Of a stretch of 64,000 bases of DNA, positions 10,066 through 29,329 are shown in pieces (the stretch's first letter is position 1; each line of letters begins with the position of its first letter). Under the pieces are notes generated by a model. It was not told where the DNA came from and did not search any database. It worked only from the letters and a program-made list of their open reading frames with translations. A program made the position numbers and the translations under genes. Source of the stretch: Sceloporus undulatus (Eukaryota; Chordata; Lepidosauria; Squamata; Phrynosomatidae). Location: contig NC_056527.1 in NCBI RefSeq assembly GCF_019175285.1, positions 123,690,112 to 123,754,111 on the forward strand. The letters run 5' to 3'.

Positions 10066-11459
10066 GGCTCTGCATCATCCCTGTCGTCTTCTTGCAAAAT
10101 ACCGTTTCCCCCAAGAGCTCAACATTCAGAGAAACCTTCCCACATTTCAGAGGAATCACATCCCAAAGACGCAAGAGCAAAAGACACAAAAGATTCTGGG
10201 GCATGAAGTCTAGGGCTCATATGGGAAAATAGTCAATATTTGCTGGATTTCCTCATGTTCTATCAATACCATTCCCCACCCTAGCACCCTACAGATTTCT
10301 GTACTATAATTCCCATCAGTGCCACAAAAAGTTCAATAGTCAGTGATGATGGGAGTTACGTTACAAAACATGTGAAGGGTACCAGCCTGGGAAAGGCTGT
10401 CCTGATATATTCTCCTATAACAGCTATGTAATTGTTGGCAAAGCAACAGTGGCAGGCTAGATATCTACCAGGGAAGCCTGTCCTCCATTTACAGACTTCT
10501 CATTGAGAGGTTTGGAAACCAGTACCTTTCAGGGACATGAACATAAGATCCTATTGTTCCAAATTCATAATGAAATAATGTTCATGCTATAACTCTGGAT
10601 TTGCAATCAATGTGAATTGGCTCTATGGGAAAAGACAGGTTATGTCAGATCCATCTCGGTCATACCAATTGTCTATGTGGAAAGGGCTCTTTTGGACTTT
10701 AGAGGCCTTTCCTAGCTGATCCAACGATGCCATAAGTAAAATTAAGAACTTCTGGCATGCAAAAATAGGTGCTACTATTGAACTTTGGCTCTTCTACTAA
10801 TGCTATGCTTATAAGGGCATTTGAAGTTGAGTGGTGAATCTTTGTTTTAGGACCATCTGCTAAGACAATAAAAGAACTGGGGATTGAGCAAAAGGTTACA
10901 AGTGTCCCTACTCTTTCTTCCTTTTTTGCCTTACTTACCCTGGATGTGTTATCCTATACTGTTAAGAAATTTCCTTTAAAATAAAATATCTCCCTCCTCA
11001 TATTGGCATGCATTTAAATAAATAGATTTATACTTTCCCAAAGTTTCCATTTGTTGGTTGCATGAGCAAAAGGTACTAAGTTAGCAACTGAAAACTTGGC
11101 TTACGCTGTGCCCATGTGTCCTTGCACTGACTATGTCCATCAGTTGCCTGAAACAGAGCTTCACTGTGATATATTTATCTTCCTTTATTTTATTGTTTAA
11201 GAAAATTTTGCACACTCAAGCTAACCACATACAGAAAATGAACTGTATTTCAGTAGCAAGCCCAGGCTTTTCAAGTGGAAAGCACCACATTCAATGCCCA
11301 TCATCTCTAGCTAAAAGGATCAGGCAGCTGGCATTGTTTTAAAACACCTGCCTTAAACTGCTGCCAGTCGCAGAAGACAATATGGAGCCGGACAGATAAA
11401 AAGTCTGTTATGGTATATAAAGCAGCTTATATATCTGAATATTTCTCCTAAGGCTATAA
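10066..11459. other. Intergenic stretch, no gene seen
   Basis: A hAT-like MITE relic is likely near 10280-10400 ('actataattcccatcagtgc'). The remainder looks unique, with no coding signal. Confidence 0.45.
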
Positions 11460-11487
11460 TTCAATCAATCAATCAATCAATCAATCT
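11460..11487. repeat. (AATC)n microsatellite
   Basis: Six to seven perfect AATC units. Confidence 0.9.
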
Positions 11488-14400
11488 TTTCTTCCTGGGA
11501 TATTAGTGTCATTCAGGTTTACATCATCAATGAATCAATTAAGCTCCATCAATAAGATACCATCTCAATCCAATTATGTCAGTTCCCTATTTTACATGCC
11601 CAGTATTAAAAATAATATTGATAAAATCTAATTTCTCTGTCTCGCCTCTCCAGCCTTCCCTGCATAAAATTTAGTATGCTAATTCTGGGCAGCCAAATTG
11701 TGGACTAACATTTTATTTTCCCCTAATTTACATTGCAATTCCATACCTCTGATTTGGGATTAAGCATCTACTAAGATCAATGGGTCTTACCTCTCATTAG
11801 AGTTGCACAGGACTGTAACTGATAATTGCAATTAAGAGTATTGTGGCACCTGAAAGCACTAGTGGCAGATGTCTATTGGGGCTGCAGTTAGGAGCAAAGA
11901 GATAACCAAGTGGTTACCAAAAACTGAGTCAAGGGATCCCCAGAGGGGCCCTGATTATATTATTTTGCTATCCAAACTCCTTCCTTGCAGTTCCTAAGCA
12001 TATCTTGGCCAGCATCCTGTTCGTGATATATGCAAACATAATTCACCCTTATGTTTGCATATGTATTTTTTTCATTCATTGCAGAGATTGGTGTTCCCTT
12101 CCTATTCCTATTGGTGTTCTCTTCTCTTCCTATCTCTACAATGACCAGAGTAACTGTGTTACTCTGATAGCTGCTCCCAACTGTCATTTCATGGCTGATG
12201 GAAAGCAAGCAAATGGAATCAGAGAAGTGTCTGGCTATGTTCCTATAACTAGATGCAGACTAATGACATTATCTACTGAGACCTTTGGAGGACCTCAGTG
12301 GATCTTGCTGGAAGGTATCCTTGGTCTGTGTCTGGCTATGGCCACAGAATGGATAGGAGGGGGTTATTGCAGCAACATGACAAGTCCTGGCACTAATGAC
12401 ACGGGAGCTATAGTGGTGTGCAACACTCTTAACATTGTGCTTGACCTGTAGGATCTCAGCCCTTGTATCTCCTTGCTGGTTAGGAGGTGAGTCCGCAGGT
12501 TAGGTGAGTTGCATCCCATCTACTGAAATAGCACAATCAGGGTGGACAATCTGTGCCCCTAGGGTTGCGACTTGCATAACTACCTACACAATATAATAAA
12601 TGTTGTTGTTGTTGTTGTTGTTATTTACTTATATCCCACCTTTCTCCAAATATAGGGACTCAAGGCGGCAATGGTACCATTTTACCGAAGTGGTAAAGGC
12701 CAATGGATGCCACAGTCCATAACTTGGGTCCAACCCAATTTAAATACTAGTCTATTTTCTATGGTGTATGCATTCTTGAACTGCTGCCCACTCCACCAGA
12801 AGCAAGCAGTAAGCAATCCCAGGAAAGCTTATGCCAAGCAAGACTAGTCTTTTAAGGTGCCACAGTATAATTTTGTTGTTGCATTTGCTGCGACAGGCTA
12901 ACGCAGCTACCCTGCCAGACACTGTCGACTGGTTTTTCTCTTTGCTCCAGTCTATGGAGGAATGTTTCAGTCATGCAATTTGTCTGCCAAATACAAGTAC
13001 AGAAACAGTTTTAGCAACAATGAGCTGCCTCACTAGACTTAGGTTTAGCATTATTCTTTCACTGTCGCCGTTCAGGGCAAGTGATTGGTTTTGCACACCC
13101 TGCTATTTTTGCATCCTTCTCAGTGTTGGAAGAGCCACAGTGTGTGCCTATCTCACCACAAAGCTCTCTGTCACACTGCGGTACCTTTTCAGCCCTGTTT
13201 TTCACAGCAATTTAATTGGGAAAAGCTTTTGCTGAGACAGGAAGGTGCAAATCCCACAGCTCCTTCTGAGCTCATTTGCTACATTTTCCTGTTGGAGAAA
13301 GTTTCTTAGCAGACATATACAAAGCCAAGAGGAGCCAAGGTCAGCTGGACATGCCTCCCAACAGCATCGAAGTACATACAGCATTCCTGGAGGCAAGTGG
13401 CACTTTTTTCATTCAACAAGATTGCAAGACGCAGTGCAACAGGGCAAAGGGAGGGGAAAGGATTCAAAGCCAGTATAGAAAAAGCCAGAGGTTCTCATGA
13501 CTCCATGCCAGGCAGCAGTCACAGCACAGTACTGCTACAGCACACAGCAAAAACACTACACAGCTGGCTGCACTGAACATCTGGACGCTCACACGTTTCC
13601 GAATGCGGCCGAGACTAAAAACATGTCAGCTGCTCTGAAAGCTAAGCCCTCCCCACCGCAAAAGGGGAGATGCTTCTACACACTTTCAAGAGCTTCTAAA
13701 ACATATCCTTGGTTGGATTTCATTGAAGAGAAGGCCACTTGCTCCAAAGTCAAGGTAGGATCCAAATTCAGCTGATACGACTGTGATAGGATTCCCTAAT
13801 ATTGTACAGAATAGGTAGGCTACACCCTGCGCCACCTCAATATTGCACAACCTTCATAAGCCCAGCATCTTGCAGATGTCAGACTATAATTCTCATCATC
13901 ATTTTTCCATGCTGGTGGGGAATGATGAGAACTGTAGTCCAATAACCAAGGAGGTTTGCTGAGATGGTGAAGGTTGGTGTAGCATAGTGCTTTGAACAGA
14001 GCTTGGAAAAGCTATACTTTGTTCTACCATTCCAAACATCTCCAACAAACAATGGTTCTGGGGATACTGGGAACTGTAGTCAAAACTATTTCTTTTGCAA
14101 CCTCTGGTTGTGATGCTCGCATAAAGACTGCTCATCTACCATGGGGGCTCTTCGAACCAATGAATAGTTATGAAGAAATGCCCTCATAATAATACATGGA
14201 ATATTTGCAGAGGAATATAGATCTTCCCATAGAATCCAAGCAAGTCAAATTCATTGTAAACAGCTTCCATTTTCCTTGTGGTTTGGCAGTTTTCATTTTG
14301 TCTTCCCAACCCACCCAAAAATACAGGGGTTGCTAGATGGCTCTTATTTTAAGGATCATTCCTAACATGAGATGACCGAAAGTACACTGAGGCTGGGATC

Positions 14401-14930
14401 TGATACACTTTTTACATAATACAAATATATACCAGTATCATTCCTGCTGGATCCCATTTGTGCACAACCAAAGCAATTCCATGGGTCCTGAGATCACCTA
14501 TCGCTTGATGGTGAAAGTAGGCTGTGTGTATATTTGCACAATGATTGATTGTACTAGGGACCACACTTCTATTGCCTTTGAGAATGTGCAGCCACTTGCA
14601 CAATGATCTTCTTATGTTAGCCTAATGCCCCAACTGGATACTGGCCAAACATGGTTCCATTGCTCCAGCTCTCCCACAGTCCTGGCCCAACACAAAACCA
14701 ACCACTTGCTTTTGAAATGTAGTGATCAAAAGCTGTCTACCCAGACAACTATAAAATGGCAAGGCATTGAACAGAACAATGAAGTTGGAAATTCAAAAGC
14801 TTGCTCACCGCCATCCTCTACCCACCATCTCAGCCTTTCAGAGCTGCTCTGTGTTTAAACGGAAGAAGGGAAGGGGAAAGAAAGGAATATGACAACACCC
14901 CTTTAAGACTAACTGGTTTTTATTTTAGCA
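11488..14930. other. Intergenic stretch with scattered repeat fragments, no gene seen
   Basis: Holds a LINE-type 3' tail near 12595-12675 ((GTT)n then 'atcccacctttctccaa'), short pieces of a 'ctttaaagactaac'-type repeat near 12840-12915 and 14885-14940, and a MITE relic near 13880-13975. Open frames of 70-150 codons in this interval show no domain motifs, splice context or codon structure that would support a gene. Confidence 0.45.
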
Positions 14931-14934
14931 TGAG

Positions 14935-15135
14935 CTTTTGCTTTTGTGCGCAAAATAGTTTGCACACAATTAACTCAATAGGAGGGAGGAGAGGGAAAGA
15001 GGTTGCAGACTCAGGCAAAAGCAAACGACTGCAGCCTCTCTTAGCCTGTGTGCTCTTCCTCAGTAATAACCTTTACTGCCTGATGTTGCTTGGCCACATT
15101 TGTCCCAGTTCTCACCTGGGAAATACAGTATTGGA
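14935..15135 (+). repeat. Family C interspersed repeat copy
   Basis: Contains 'aggcaaaagcaaacgactgc' and 'ttgcttggccacatttgtcc', shared with the other family C copies. Confidence 0.65.
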
Positions 15136-15569
15136 GGGTATGGATGAATTGTTGCACCTGGAAGCTTCCAGAAAAGCAACTTGCACTCACTTTTGGTCCA
15201 GAAAAAGGTTAGTTCAGGGCTTCTGGAGGTGTTGATAGCCACCAAAAAAAATCCTCTTGGGGGGCTATATGTAGCCCCAGGGACACACTTTGCTTATGCC
15301 AGGTTACAGGCATACACCCCATCCCAAAATAGATATATGCAGGGATGAGACACATATGCTCTATCCAAGTGATGTAGGATTTCAGTCCATGACTTTTTTG
15401 CCCCCTCTTCCTACTATCTGGGAACCTAATCCATATGGACTGGACTTCCGTTATTAAATCCCTGTGTTTTGTAAAAGATTTGGGGTCCCAGGCCAAGTCC
15501 ATAGAGCCTTGCCATTGGGGCATGTGCACATACCCAAACTTAACAAAGGAGGATGGTTAATCACAAGAT

Positions 15570-15665
15570 ATATTTGCTTCCTAGAGTTGGAAGGAGCCTC
15601 ATGGGCCATCGAATCCATCCCCCTGCTCAATGCAAGGATCTCCATCTAAAGCATCCCCAGAAGGT
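15570..15665 (-). mobile_element. LINE 3'-end fragment (CR1-like)
   Basis: Reads 'cctagagttggaaggagcct' and 'catgggccatcgaatccatc', the minus-strand end of a CR1-like family, truncated after about 100 bases. Confidence 0.6.
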
Positions 15666-17359
15666 TGCCCAATTGTTTTTCTTTTTCCAGAGACTTGGGC
15701 CCCATGGCAGATTCTTCCTTGTCAAGGGTGGTCACCGTTCCTAGAGAAAAACTTTGAAGACCAAGAGCGGCAAAGCACATGCTATGGAAGTGGCCTACAG
15801 GCACACTGGTCTCGCTGAATGAAACGCTCCCCGCTAGACATGCAAGGTAGCAATTTGCTGCTTCCTAGGACTGTGAAAATTGCGCAGAGCAAATTGTCAC
15901 ACACCTGGCAGGCTGCAACACATAGCTGGTGGGCTTTGTTTCATCTGGTGGAGGCTGATGCTGTTCAGCTTAGTTGTTAGCCAGGGGTGGGAAACTATGG
16001 AAGGCTAGGGGGGACACATGAGCCCCCTCAATGGACCTTTGGCGGCTGCATCCTCTAAAACACAGAGATGAATAATGAGCCTTTTTGCTCTCAAATGACC
16101 TCTTGGGCATGTGGGGGCATTTTGCCCCATTTTCAGCTCCCCTAGACCATTTTAGATCCAAGAGAAGCCTCTTTGTTTAAAACAACAGGAAGTGAATGGA
16201 AGTCATTTTCTGTTTATATATATATATAGCCTCTCTTGAGCATAAAATGGCCCAAGAAGACACCAAAACACGATGAAAATGTTCCCATGCTCCTAGGGGA
16301 AATGTGGCGGCATTTCCCATCCCTGTTGTAGACTCAAAAGAATCACAAGCATGTTGTTGCTCAAGCTCCCTGATGTGGAGTCTTTTTTTGGCCAAGACAA
16401 CATGCTCAAGAGTTCCTCATCTCAAGGCGAGAGAATGCCTGGTTAGAGAGGCTGTGCTTTTCCTTTTGGTTTCCCATGGGACAGAAGAAAGTTCTCTAGG
16501 GCAGCACTCCTGTGTTACACCTCAATGCAAAAAGAATCTCTTTTCAGATTCCCAAGCCACTGCATAAGATTCCCATGCTACTCTGTAAGATTCCCATGCC
16601 AACTGGAGACAGTTGGCGACAGCCACTCTCTCCCCTCCCTAATTTGCCTTGTCGTGTCACAGTGCCATGCCAAGAAATGGCACTTGCATGGCAGGCAGTT
16701 TCCCTTGATAGATAAAATATTCCCACTCAGCACGAGAAAACCCAAACAAATAAAAACTACTTATACTGGAGGAGGAGGAGGAGGAAGCCAAGCCTGGGGC
16801 ATAGAGACAGGGGATGGTGGTATTAGCAGCCGCCAAGAGCAGGTCTAGCCAGTCTTGGCAGAGCAGGTTCTTGATGGCTGAGTGAGGCAATGGGCAAGTT
16901 GAGACTCAACAGGGCCAGGGAGCGGCCGCAAATGCCTTGCTAACTCCTTGCAGGCCGGGCTGATTTTCCTCTTTCTCTCCATCCCTGCTAGCTTCTTCTG
17001 CGCAGCTGCAGGATCAGCAGCTGCTTTGCCACAGACTGGCTTCACTGTGGTCCGGTGGGTTTGGTTATTTGGCTAAACAAGAATAAATCCAAATCCTTCC
17101 TCTGCTACTGCCCTGATGAGTTGACTCGGTCAAGTCACTGTCCCTCAGAGAGAGAAATTGGCTGTTGAACAGCAAATGCTTGTCACTCCAAAATCAACCT
17201 CAGAAGCTGCAGTTGGGAGCAAAGGAACATTAGATAACATTTTAAGGAAGTTAGAGGGAAAAGGGATAAGCAACCTCTTTCCCTCCAGCATGACTGTTAT
17301 GCAATTCTTTTGTTTGAATTAGAGGCTTATGGGAATACTTGTGACAAAGAGAACAGAGC
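15666..17359. other. Intergenic stretch, no gene seen
   Basis: Contains a three-unit tandem of about 21 bp with the core 'gattcccatgc' near 16548-16610, a (GGA)n tract near 16768-16786 and a short (TA)n near 16216-16229. No coding signal is found. Confidence 0.45.
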
Positions 17360-17588
17360 AGAAGCAGTTATCCATGGATTCTTTCTGCATGAATCCAAAC
17401 ATCCACAGCTTGAAAATATTCATATATATATAAATTCTGAAAAGCAAACCTTGATTTTGCCATTTGATACAAGGGACACTCTTTTATTATCCATTCTATT
17501 TAATGGGACTTGAACATCCATGGATTTTGGTATCCATGGGGGGTCCTGCAACCAAACCTCAGTGGATACCAAGGACCCATTGTACGTA
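17360..17588 (-). repeat. Tigger/pogo-like MITE copy
   Basis: Reversed copy with 'ttatccatggattctttctg', 'gattttggtatccatggggg' and the end 'acccattgta'. Confidence 0.75.
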
Positions 17589-18437
17589 CATCCATGTAGT
17601 GTGCCTCCAATCTCAGCTCTCCCTATTCCTGCAGGAGTTCCCTTTTACCTTCAGAAGGCAGTCCTATAAGGACATGCAGCCTAGACCATTATGGGCAGAT
17701 GGGATTTCTCTGCCAACCTAGATAAGCAGAGCTACTGGGCAAGATTGGGCAGCATGACAGGAGACAGGTTGGGTACATCTGTGCAGCCACCACCCACCAG
17801 CGTTCCAGTCCTCCTCCGAAATGCCAACAGACCTGTTGGAACCTGTCATTCCCCTTGTTGAATTTGATCAAAATAAATAAAGGATATGAAGAAATAGGAT
17901 GCCACACCTTGGGGGATGGAGAGAAGAATCTCCAGGTGATTTCTTCCTCTGGGTTCTTCACTGGCAAGGAGACCTCCTACCCCCACCTCTACCGTGGCTT
18001 TGATTCCCTTTGGTGCCAGCCACAAAGCCAATCTTCAGGCCGCAAAGCCTGGCTGTGATGGTAGCCTCTGGGCCAGCTGATCTGCTGGAAAGTTCACCTC
18101 CTTCATACTCCTGTGAGCAGAGAATATCATAGATGAAGGCGCATGGAAAGAGGGCCTTTAGGGAGGTTCAGCGATCCCACAGGAAGGGAATGTGGATGGC
18201 ATGAAAAGAAGGGGCCAAAGGAAGCCGTGAGAAAGAGAACTAGACAACGTTCCAGTTGTGGTGTCCTCTTAAAGGAAGCTGGAGCATTTTTAATCACACT
18301 GGCCGGACAATTTGGTGTGTGTGTGTGTGCAAAGTGAAATGTCCACCTGTTTTAGCTGGGGCAAGGGAAACAGAAGGTGAGCAGCCTTTCTCTAGTATCT
18401 GTACAGAGCCTCCCAGAAAATGGCAGGCAGGTGTCTA

Positions 18438-18443
18438 TTTATT
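18438..18443 (-). promoter_or_regulatory. PHYHIP: Possible PHYHIP poly(A) signal
   Basis: TTTATT on the plus strand reads AATAAA on the minus strand, about 250 bases downstream of the PHYHIP stop. Other, weaker candidates exist further downstream, so the true cleavage site is not settled. Confidence 0.35.
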
Positions 18444-18691
18444 TGGCTAGAAGAACAGGCCATGCAAAGCTGCCCTGATTCCATCTCTCTCTTACTTTGG
18501 GATCTTATTTACAACGGCTAAGCAAACATGCAAAACAGTGAGAACGAAGTTGAGAGAGAGAGAGATGGATGCAGTGCTAGCAGAATGCAGTGAATGGCTT
18601 CTCCAGCCAACCGCCTTAGCCACATCCATTCCCGAGGGCCTTCCTTTTGCAAAAACCTCACCTCCTTTCCCTCTCCACCCCTCTCCAGTCT

Positions 18692-25651
<6,960 letters not shown>

Positions 25652-25705
25652 TTACAATTCAGAAAACTGAAAATTAAGACATATATCAACTGCTTGCTTT
25701 ATAAT

Positions 25706-25940
25706 ACAGTGGGGTATCCTTGGTATCTGCTGGGGTTTGGTCCCAGGACCCCCTGTGAATACCAAAATCCATGGATGCTGAAGTCCCATATTATATACAG
25801 TGGTGTAGTAAAATGGTGTCCCTTATATAAAATGGCAAAACCAAGGTTAGTTTTTTGGAATTTATACATATATTTAAATATATTTTCAAACTATGGATGG
25901 CTGAATCCATGGATAAGGAATCCGTGGATGTAGTACTAAT
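25706..25940 (+). repeat. Tigger/pogo-like MITE copy, best preserved
   Basis: Forward copy running 'cagtggggtatccttggtat', 'ggtttggtcccaggaccccc', 'accaaaatccatggatgctg', 'aaatggtgtcccttatata' to 'atccatggataaggaatcc'. Confidence 0.8.
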
Positions 25941-26329
25941 GATTTTCAAAACTTCAGAGTTCTTAATATACAATTTACAACATAAGCATCTGAATCACAA
26001 AGATCTCATCATCCCCACCCCTTTACAAATATAAGACTATTCTATTCTATATGGAAAATGGGCAATTTCTTTATCCAATGATGGTGAAAAAGGATCTAGG
26101 ATACATGGCTAATGGAGAACCTTGCATTCAGTGAGAAGATAATAAAAGGATACATAGCACACGATTCCCTCAAAGATAAATGCATTCCCTTTACTGATTG
26201 CATCAACAATGCTTCGCAACATCATCAACATCTTACCCAAGACTCTGGTTAAGAGCTTAAATATGTGGTCATGTTACTAATGAATAAGAAATGTGAATGG
26301 ATGGACCAATTGTTGTATTTTGATGTCTG

Positions 26330-26445
26330 GAAGATCAGGCTGAATACTTCAGCAAACTACAAATCCCAGGATTTTCACAGGATGGAGCCTTGGCAGTCAA
26401 AAATGGTGTCAAACTGCTTTATTTCTCCAGTGTGGAAGGGCTGTT
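26330..26445. repeat. Half copy of family M MITE
   Basis: Right arm with 'caaactacaaatcccagga', 'ccttggcagtcaaaaatggt' and 'gtcaaactgctttatttctc'. Confidence 0.7.
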
Positions 26446-26939
26446 CATTTCGCTCTCACCAACCATAAACAATTAATCCCTCCTTGCTCCAAGACCGACT
26501 CCAGATAGTAACTCTGTGGTTGTCGCTAGTTCTTGCCTTGGCCTCATTTAATTTATTCTTCCAAATCCGTGGAGCCATCTGAAGAGTGAGTGTCATCCCA
26601 CATGAGGATGGAGCAGACGGCTGCTCGCAGGTGTCAGAGCAAAGAGAGTACATTACAAGCCACGGAAGGGAAAGATTCGGAGCAGATGGCACTAGGAAGG
26701 GAGAGGACACACGGCCAGCAGGCGCTGAAGGAGCAGGGAAGTGGGACTAGGTTTGTTTTGAAGCTCAGAGCAGAACAAATGAGGGAGGAATTTCAGGTAG
26801 GGAGGCCAACACATGTCTGCACATGTGGAGAGAGCCAAGGAAAAAATCTGAAGGAGGAGATGGATGTAGTTTGGTTTAATGGCTGAAACAACCTCTTCTA
26901 GCTATTTCCTCAAATGTGTGTTTCTTACTTTCCATCAGC

Positions 26940-27340
26940 ATGATGTAGTTTTGGACTACAAGTCTGGAGACCATGGTTTGATTCCTCCGCTTAGTCGTGA
27001 AACCCACTGGGTAATCTTGGGCAACAGCATGTATAGCAAGTACATTTCTATACCACTTACCAATGCACCTAAGCACTGCTTATGTAGTTTACAATGTGTA
27101 AGCTAATTGCCCCCAACAAGCTCAGAAGGATGCCAGGCTGAGTCAACCCTGGAGCCCCTGGCTGGTATTGAATTCACAACCTTGCGACTGTGAGTTGCTG
27201 CAGTACTGGCATTGCAAGCCACTCTCTCTCAGCCTCAGGGGAAGGCGATGGCAAACCTCCTCTGAACAAATCGTGTCAAGAAAACCCCAGGACACCGTTA
27301 AGTTGGAAGCAACTTGAAGGCACCCAACAACAAATACATT
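26940..27340 (+). repeat. SINE interrupted by a family B repeat
   Basis: SINE head 'ggactacaagtctggagacc' up to 'taatcttgggcaa' (about 27026), then family B sequence to about 27215, then the SINE resumes 'ccactctctctcagcctcag' through the CAA tail. A short GCAA duplication flanks the inserted unit. Confidence 0.7.
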
Positions 27341-27344
27341 ATCC

Positions 27345-27490
27345 AAACGATGTCCAAATGCATCTGAGGAAAGAGACTGAAGCCTATAAAAGCTCATGCT
27401 GCCAACTTCTTTCTTTCAGTTGGTCTCCAAGGTGCTACAAGATCTCTCTACATACTGATTCTACAGACTAGCGCAGCTATATCTTTGAAT
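27345..27490. repeat. 'ctttgagactaac'-type repeat copy
   Basis: Shares 'aaggtgctacaagat' and 'ctacagactagcgcagctat' with the 23330-23820 element. Confidence 0.55.
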
Positions 27491-27921
27491 TCTACATTAT
27501 CCCAGCTTGGCTGATCTCACTGTGCAAATGATAAAGAGCGATGCTATGCGACCGGTTGCCCCATTGATGACAAGTGGATGAGAAAGCATGTGTTGTTGTA
27601 ATGCGCATAAGCCACACACAGTCTGGGAATAAACAGGGTGTGCAGATTGTATGCATCAGCACAACCGGGTGACCTTGCGCACAGTTACATGTGTTGCCCG
27701 GATGTGAGTGTGCACAAGCAGAATGGGCACTGTGTCATGAAGAGAGGCGTGTGATGCATGACACATAAAAGCCATATGGAGTGTCACATGGTGTGCGTTT
27801 GTACCATCTGTGTGCACAGATCTAGCATGAAGCTGGTGAAGGGGGGATTTTTATTGTCGGTGAGTTTGTATGACTGTCATAGCCTTTGGTTGCTCAGTCG
27901 CTGCTGCTATGTTCTTTTGTA

Positions 27922-27995
27922 TGAATCCTATATAAAATTGGTTTAGGATTAACACACACACACAAAAAAAACACACCAATTTTATATAGGATTCA
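27922..27995. repeat. Perfect 21-bp inverted repeat, 32-bp loop
   Basis: Left arm begins 'tgaatcctatataaaattgg' at 27922 and the right arm is its exact reverse complement, ending at 27995. The loop is CA- and A-rich. It lies beside a CR1-like reverse-transcriptase fragment. Confidence 0.85.
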
Positions 27996-27997
27996 TT

Positions 27998-28110
27998 TCA
28001 TTAGTTTGCTAATCAAAATATTATGGGGGATTCCTATCAAATGTTTTGCTAAAATCCAGATAAATGACATCCACAGCATTCCCACCATCTACTAAATTAA
28101 TCTCCTGAGG
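27998..28110 (-). mobile_element. CR1-like LINE reverse-transcriptase fragment
   Basis: Minus-strand translation gives VDVIYLDFSKTFD, the first catalytic-aspartate block of non-LTR reverse transcriptases. Only about 110 bases remain, ending at the GATA array. Confidence 0.75.
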
Positions 28111-28184
28111 TAGATAGATAGATAGCTAGATAGCTAGATAGATAGATAGATAGATAGACAGACAGATAGATGATAGATAGATAG
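28111..28184. repeat. (GATA)n microsatellite, imperfect
   Basis: Tetranucleotide GATA units interrupted by GCTA and GACA variants. Confidence 0.95.
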
Positions 28185-28189
28185 GTTGT

Positions 28190-28560
28190 TTCTAAGTTAA
28201 CACTTTAAATGATCTGACATCCCTTGCTCATATTTTACTATGTCTGCAGTGGACATGGCTCCTGCCACAGGACAGATGGCTTCCAGAATCCTTGTTAGTT
28301 TATGACAATGGCTGTTTTTTAACAATGATCTGCAGTAGTTCATGCCACACCGCTGGGTTTTAATTACAAACCAAACCAGTTGCCTTCTTAAAGAAGGAAA
28401 TCAGGTTGGGCGCGATTTGTCCTCAAATACTCCATGTTGACGGCTTGCAATTATCTAATTGTCTTCAATGTGCTTACAAATGGATTGTTTTACGACTTAC
28501 TCTAATAACTTGCCAAGGGTGGAAGTTGATTATGGGACGTGTATGAACATAACTCTGGAT
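28190..28560. other. Repeat-poor block, candidate enhancer
   Basis: Contains 'gggttttaattacaaacc', 'gcaattatctaattgtc' and SOX-like 'aacaatg', 'acaatgg' and 'attgtt' words in 370 bases, with no repeat-family words. No coding signal. Function is inferred. Confidence 0.35.
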
Positions 28561-28643
28561 GTGTGTGTGTGTTTGTGTACGTAGACACGCTTAGTTTCAG
28601 TATTAGCCAGATCCAATGGAGCCCTATAAAGAATGTTAGTTGG

Positions 28644-28673
28644 AAACAAACAAACAAACAAACAAACAAACAA
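28644..28673. repeat. (AAAC)n microsatellite
   Basis: About seven ACAA/AAAC units. Confidence 0.9.
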
Positions 28674-28849
28674 AGTTATCAGGTTTCAACCTGGAGATGC
28701 ATATGGCAACTTTAACAGTGCCATCTTTTTCTACATGTCTCTTCCTTGGATGCAACACTTATTCATCCCACTTTTGCTTGCTGGGTAGCCCCCCTGGATT
28801 ACTGCTTACTACACAGAGTAAGGGAAAAGAAAATGTGAGGGTACCCTAA

Positions 28850-29052
28850 GGATACCAGATCCTTTCTTATCTTGGAAACTAAGTAGGGTCAACCCTGGTT
28901 AGTACTTGGATGGAAGACTGCCAATGAATACCAGGTGCTGCAGGCTGTATTTCAGAGGAAGGAACTGGCCAAATCACCTCTGAGTAATTCTTGCTTAAGA
29001 AAACCCTGTGAAATTTATGGGGTCACCATAAGTCAATAGGCAACACATAAAC
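28850..29052 (+). repeat. 5S-rRNA-derived SINE, best copy
   Basis: The head 'ttggaaactaagtagggtca', 'ctggttagtacttggatgga' and 'taccaggtgctgcagg' follows vertebrate 5S rRNA closely. The body is 'aggaaggaactggcc', and the tail 'ggggtcaccataagtcaata' resembles the Bov-B-like tail of the tRNA-headed SINEs. Confidence 0.88.
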
Positions 29053-29329
29053 TTCTAGCACTGCAGAGAGCAAGACAGTGACAATCATTCACACCCAGAA
29101 CTCTTAGATTTGCTGTGGTCACATTCTCTTGGTGGCTTCGCCTGCCCCTTTTCTTTGGATGCCTAAACTGTATTTCTACTTGTTCGACTGAAGTTTTAAA
29201 CTACCGCAATGCTAGAAATTTGGGGACTGAAGAAAACTTTCAGTGGGAGCAGAATTCTTACTGAGAGAGCCATGGGCAAACTCTTCCCCTCCCTCAAATG
29301 ATAATACTCAGATGCAGTTATTCTCCTAG

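Noticed and set aside
12005-12451. 148-codon plus-strand frame
   Set aside because: No recognisable domain, no splice or promoter context; composition like the flanking non-coding DNA.
3125-18437. BMP1 or SFTPC, neighbours of PHYHIP in mammals
   Set aside because: No astacin, CUB, EGF or BRICHOS-like motifs are seen in any frame of this interval.
28850-28960. Functional 5S rRNA gene
   Set aside because: 5S-like head joined to a SINE body and tail, diverged, with sister copies; no gene cluster or terminator.
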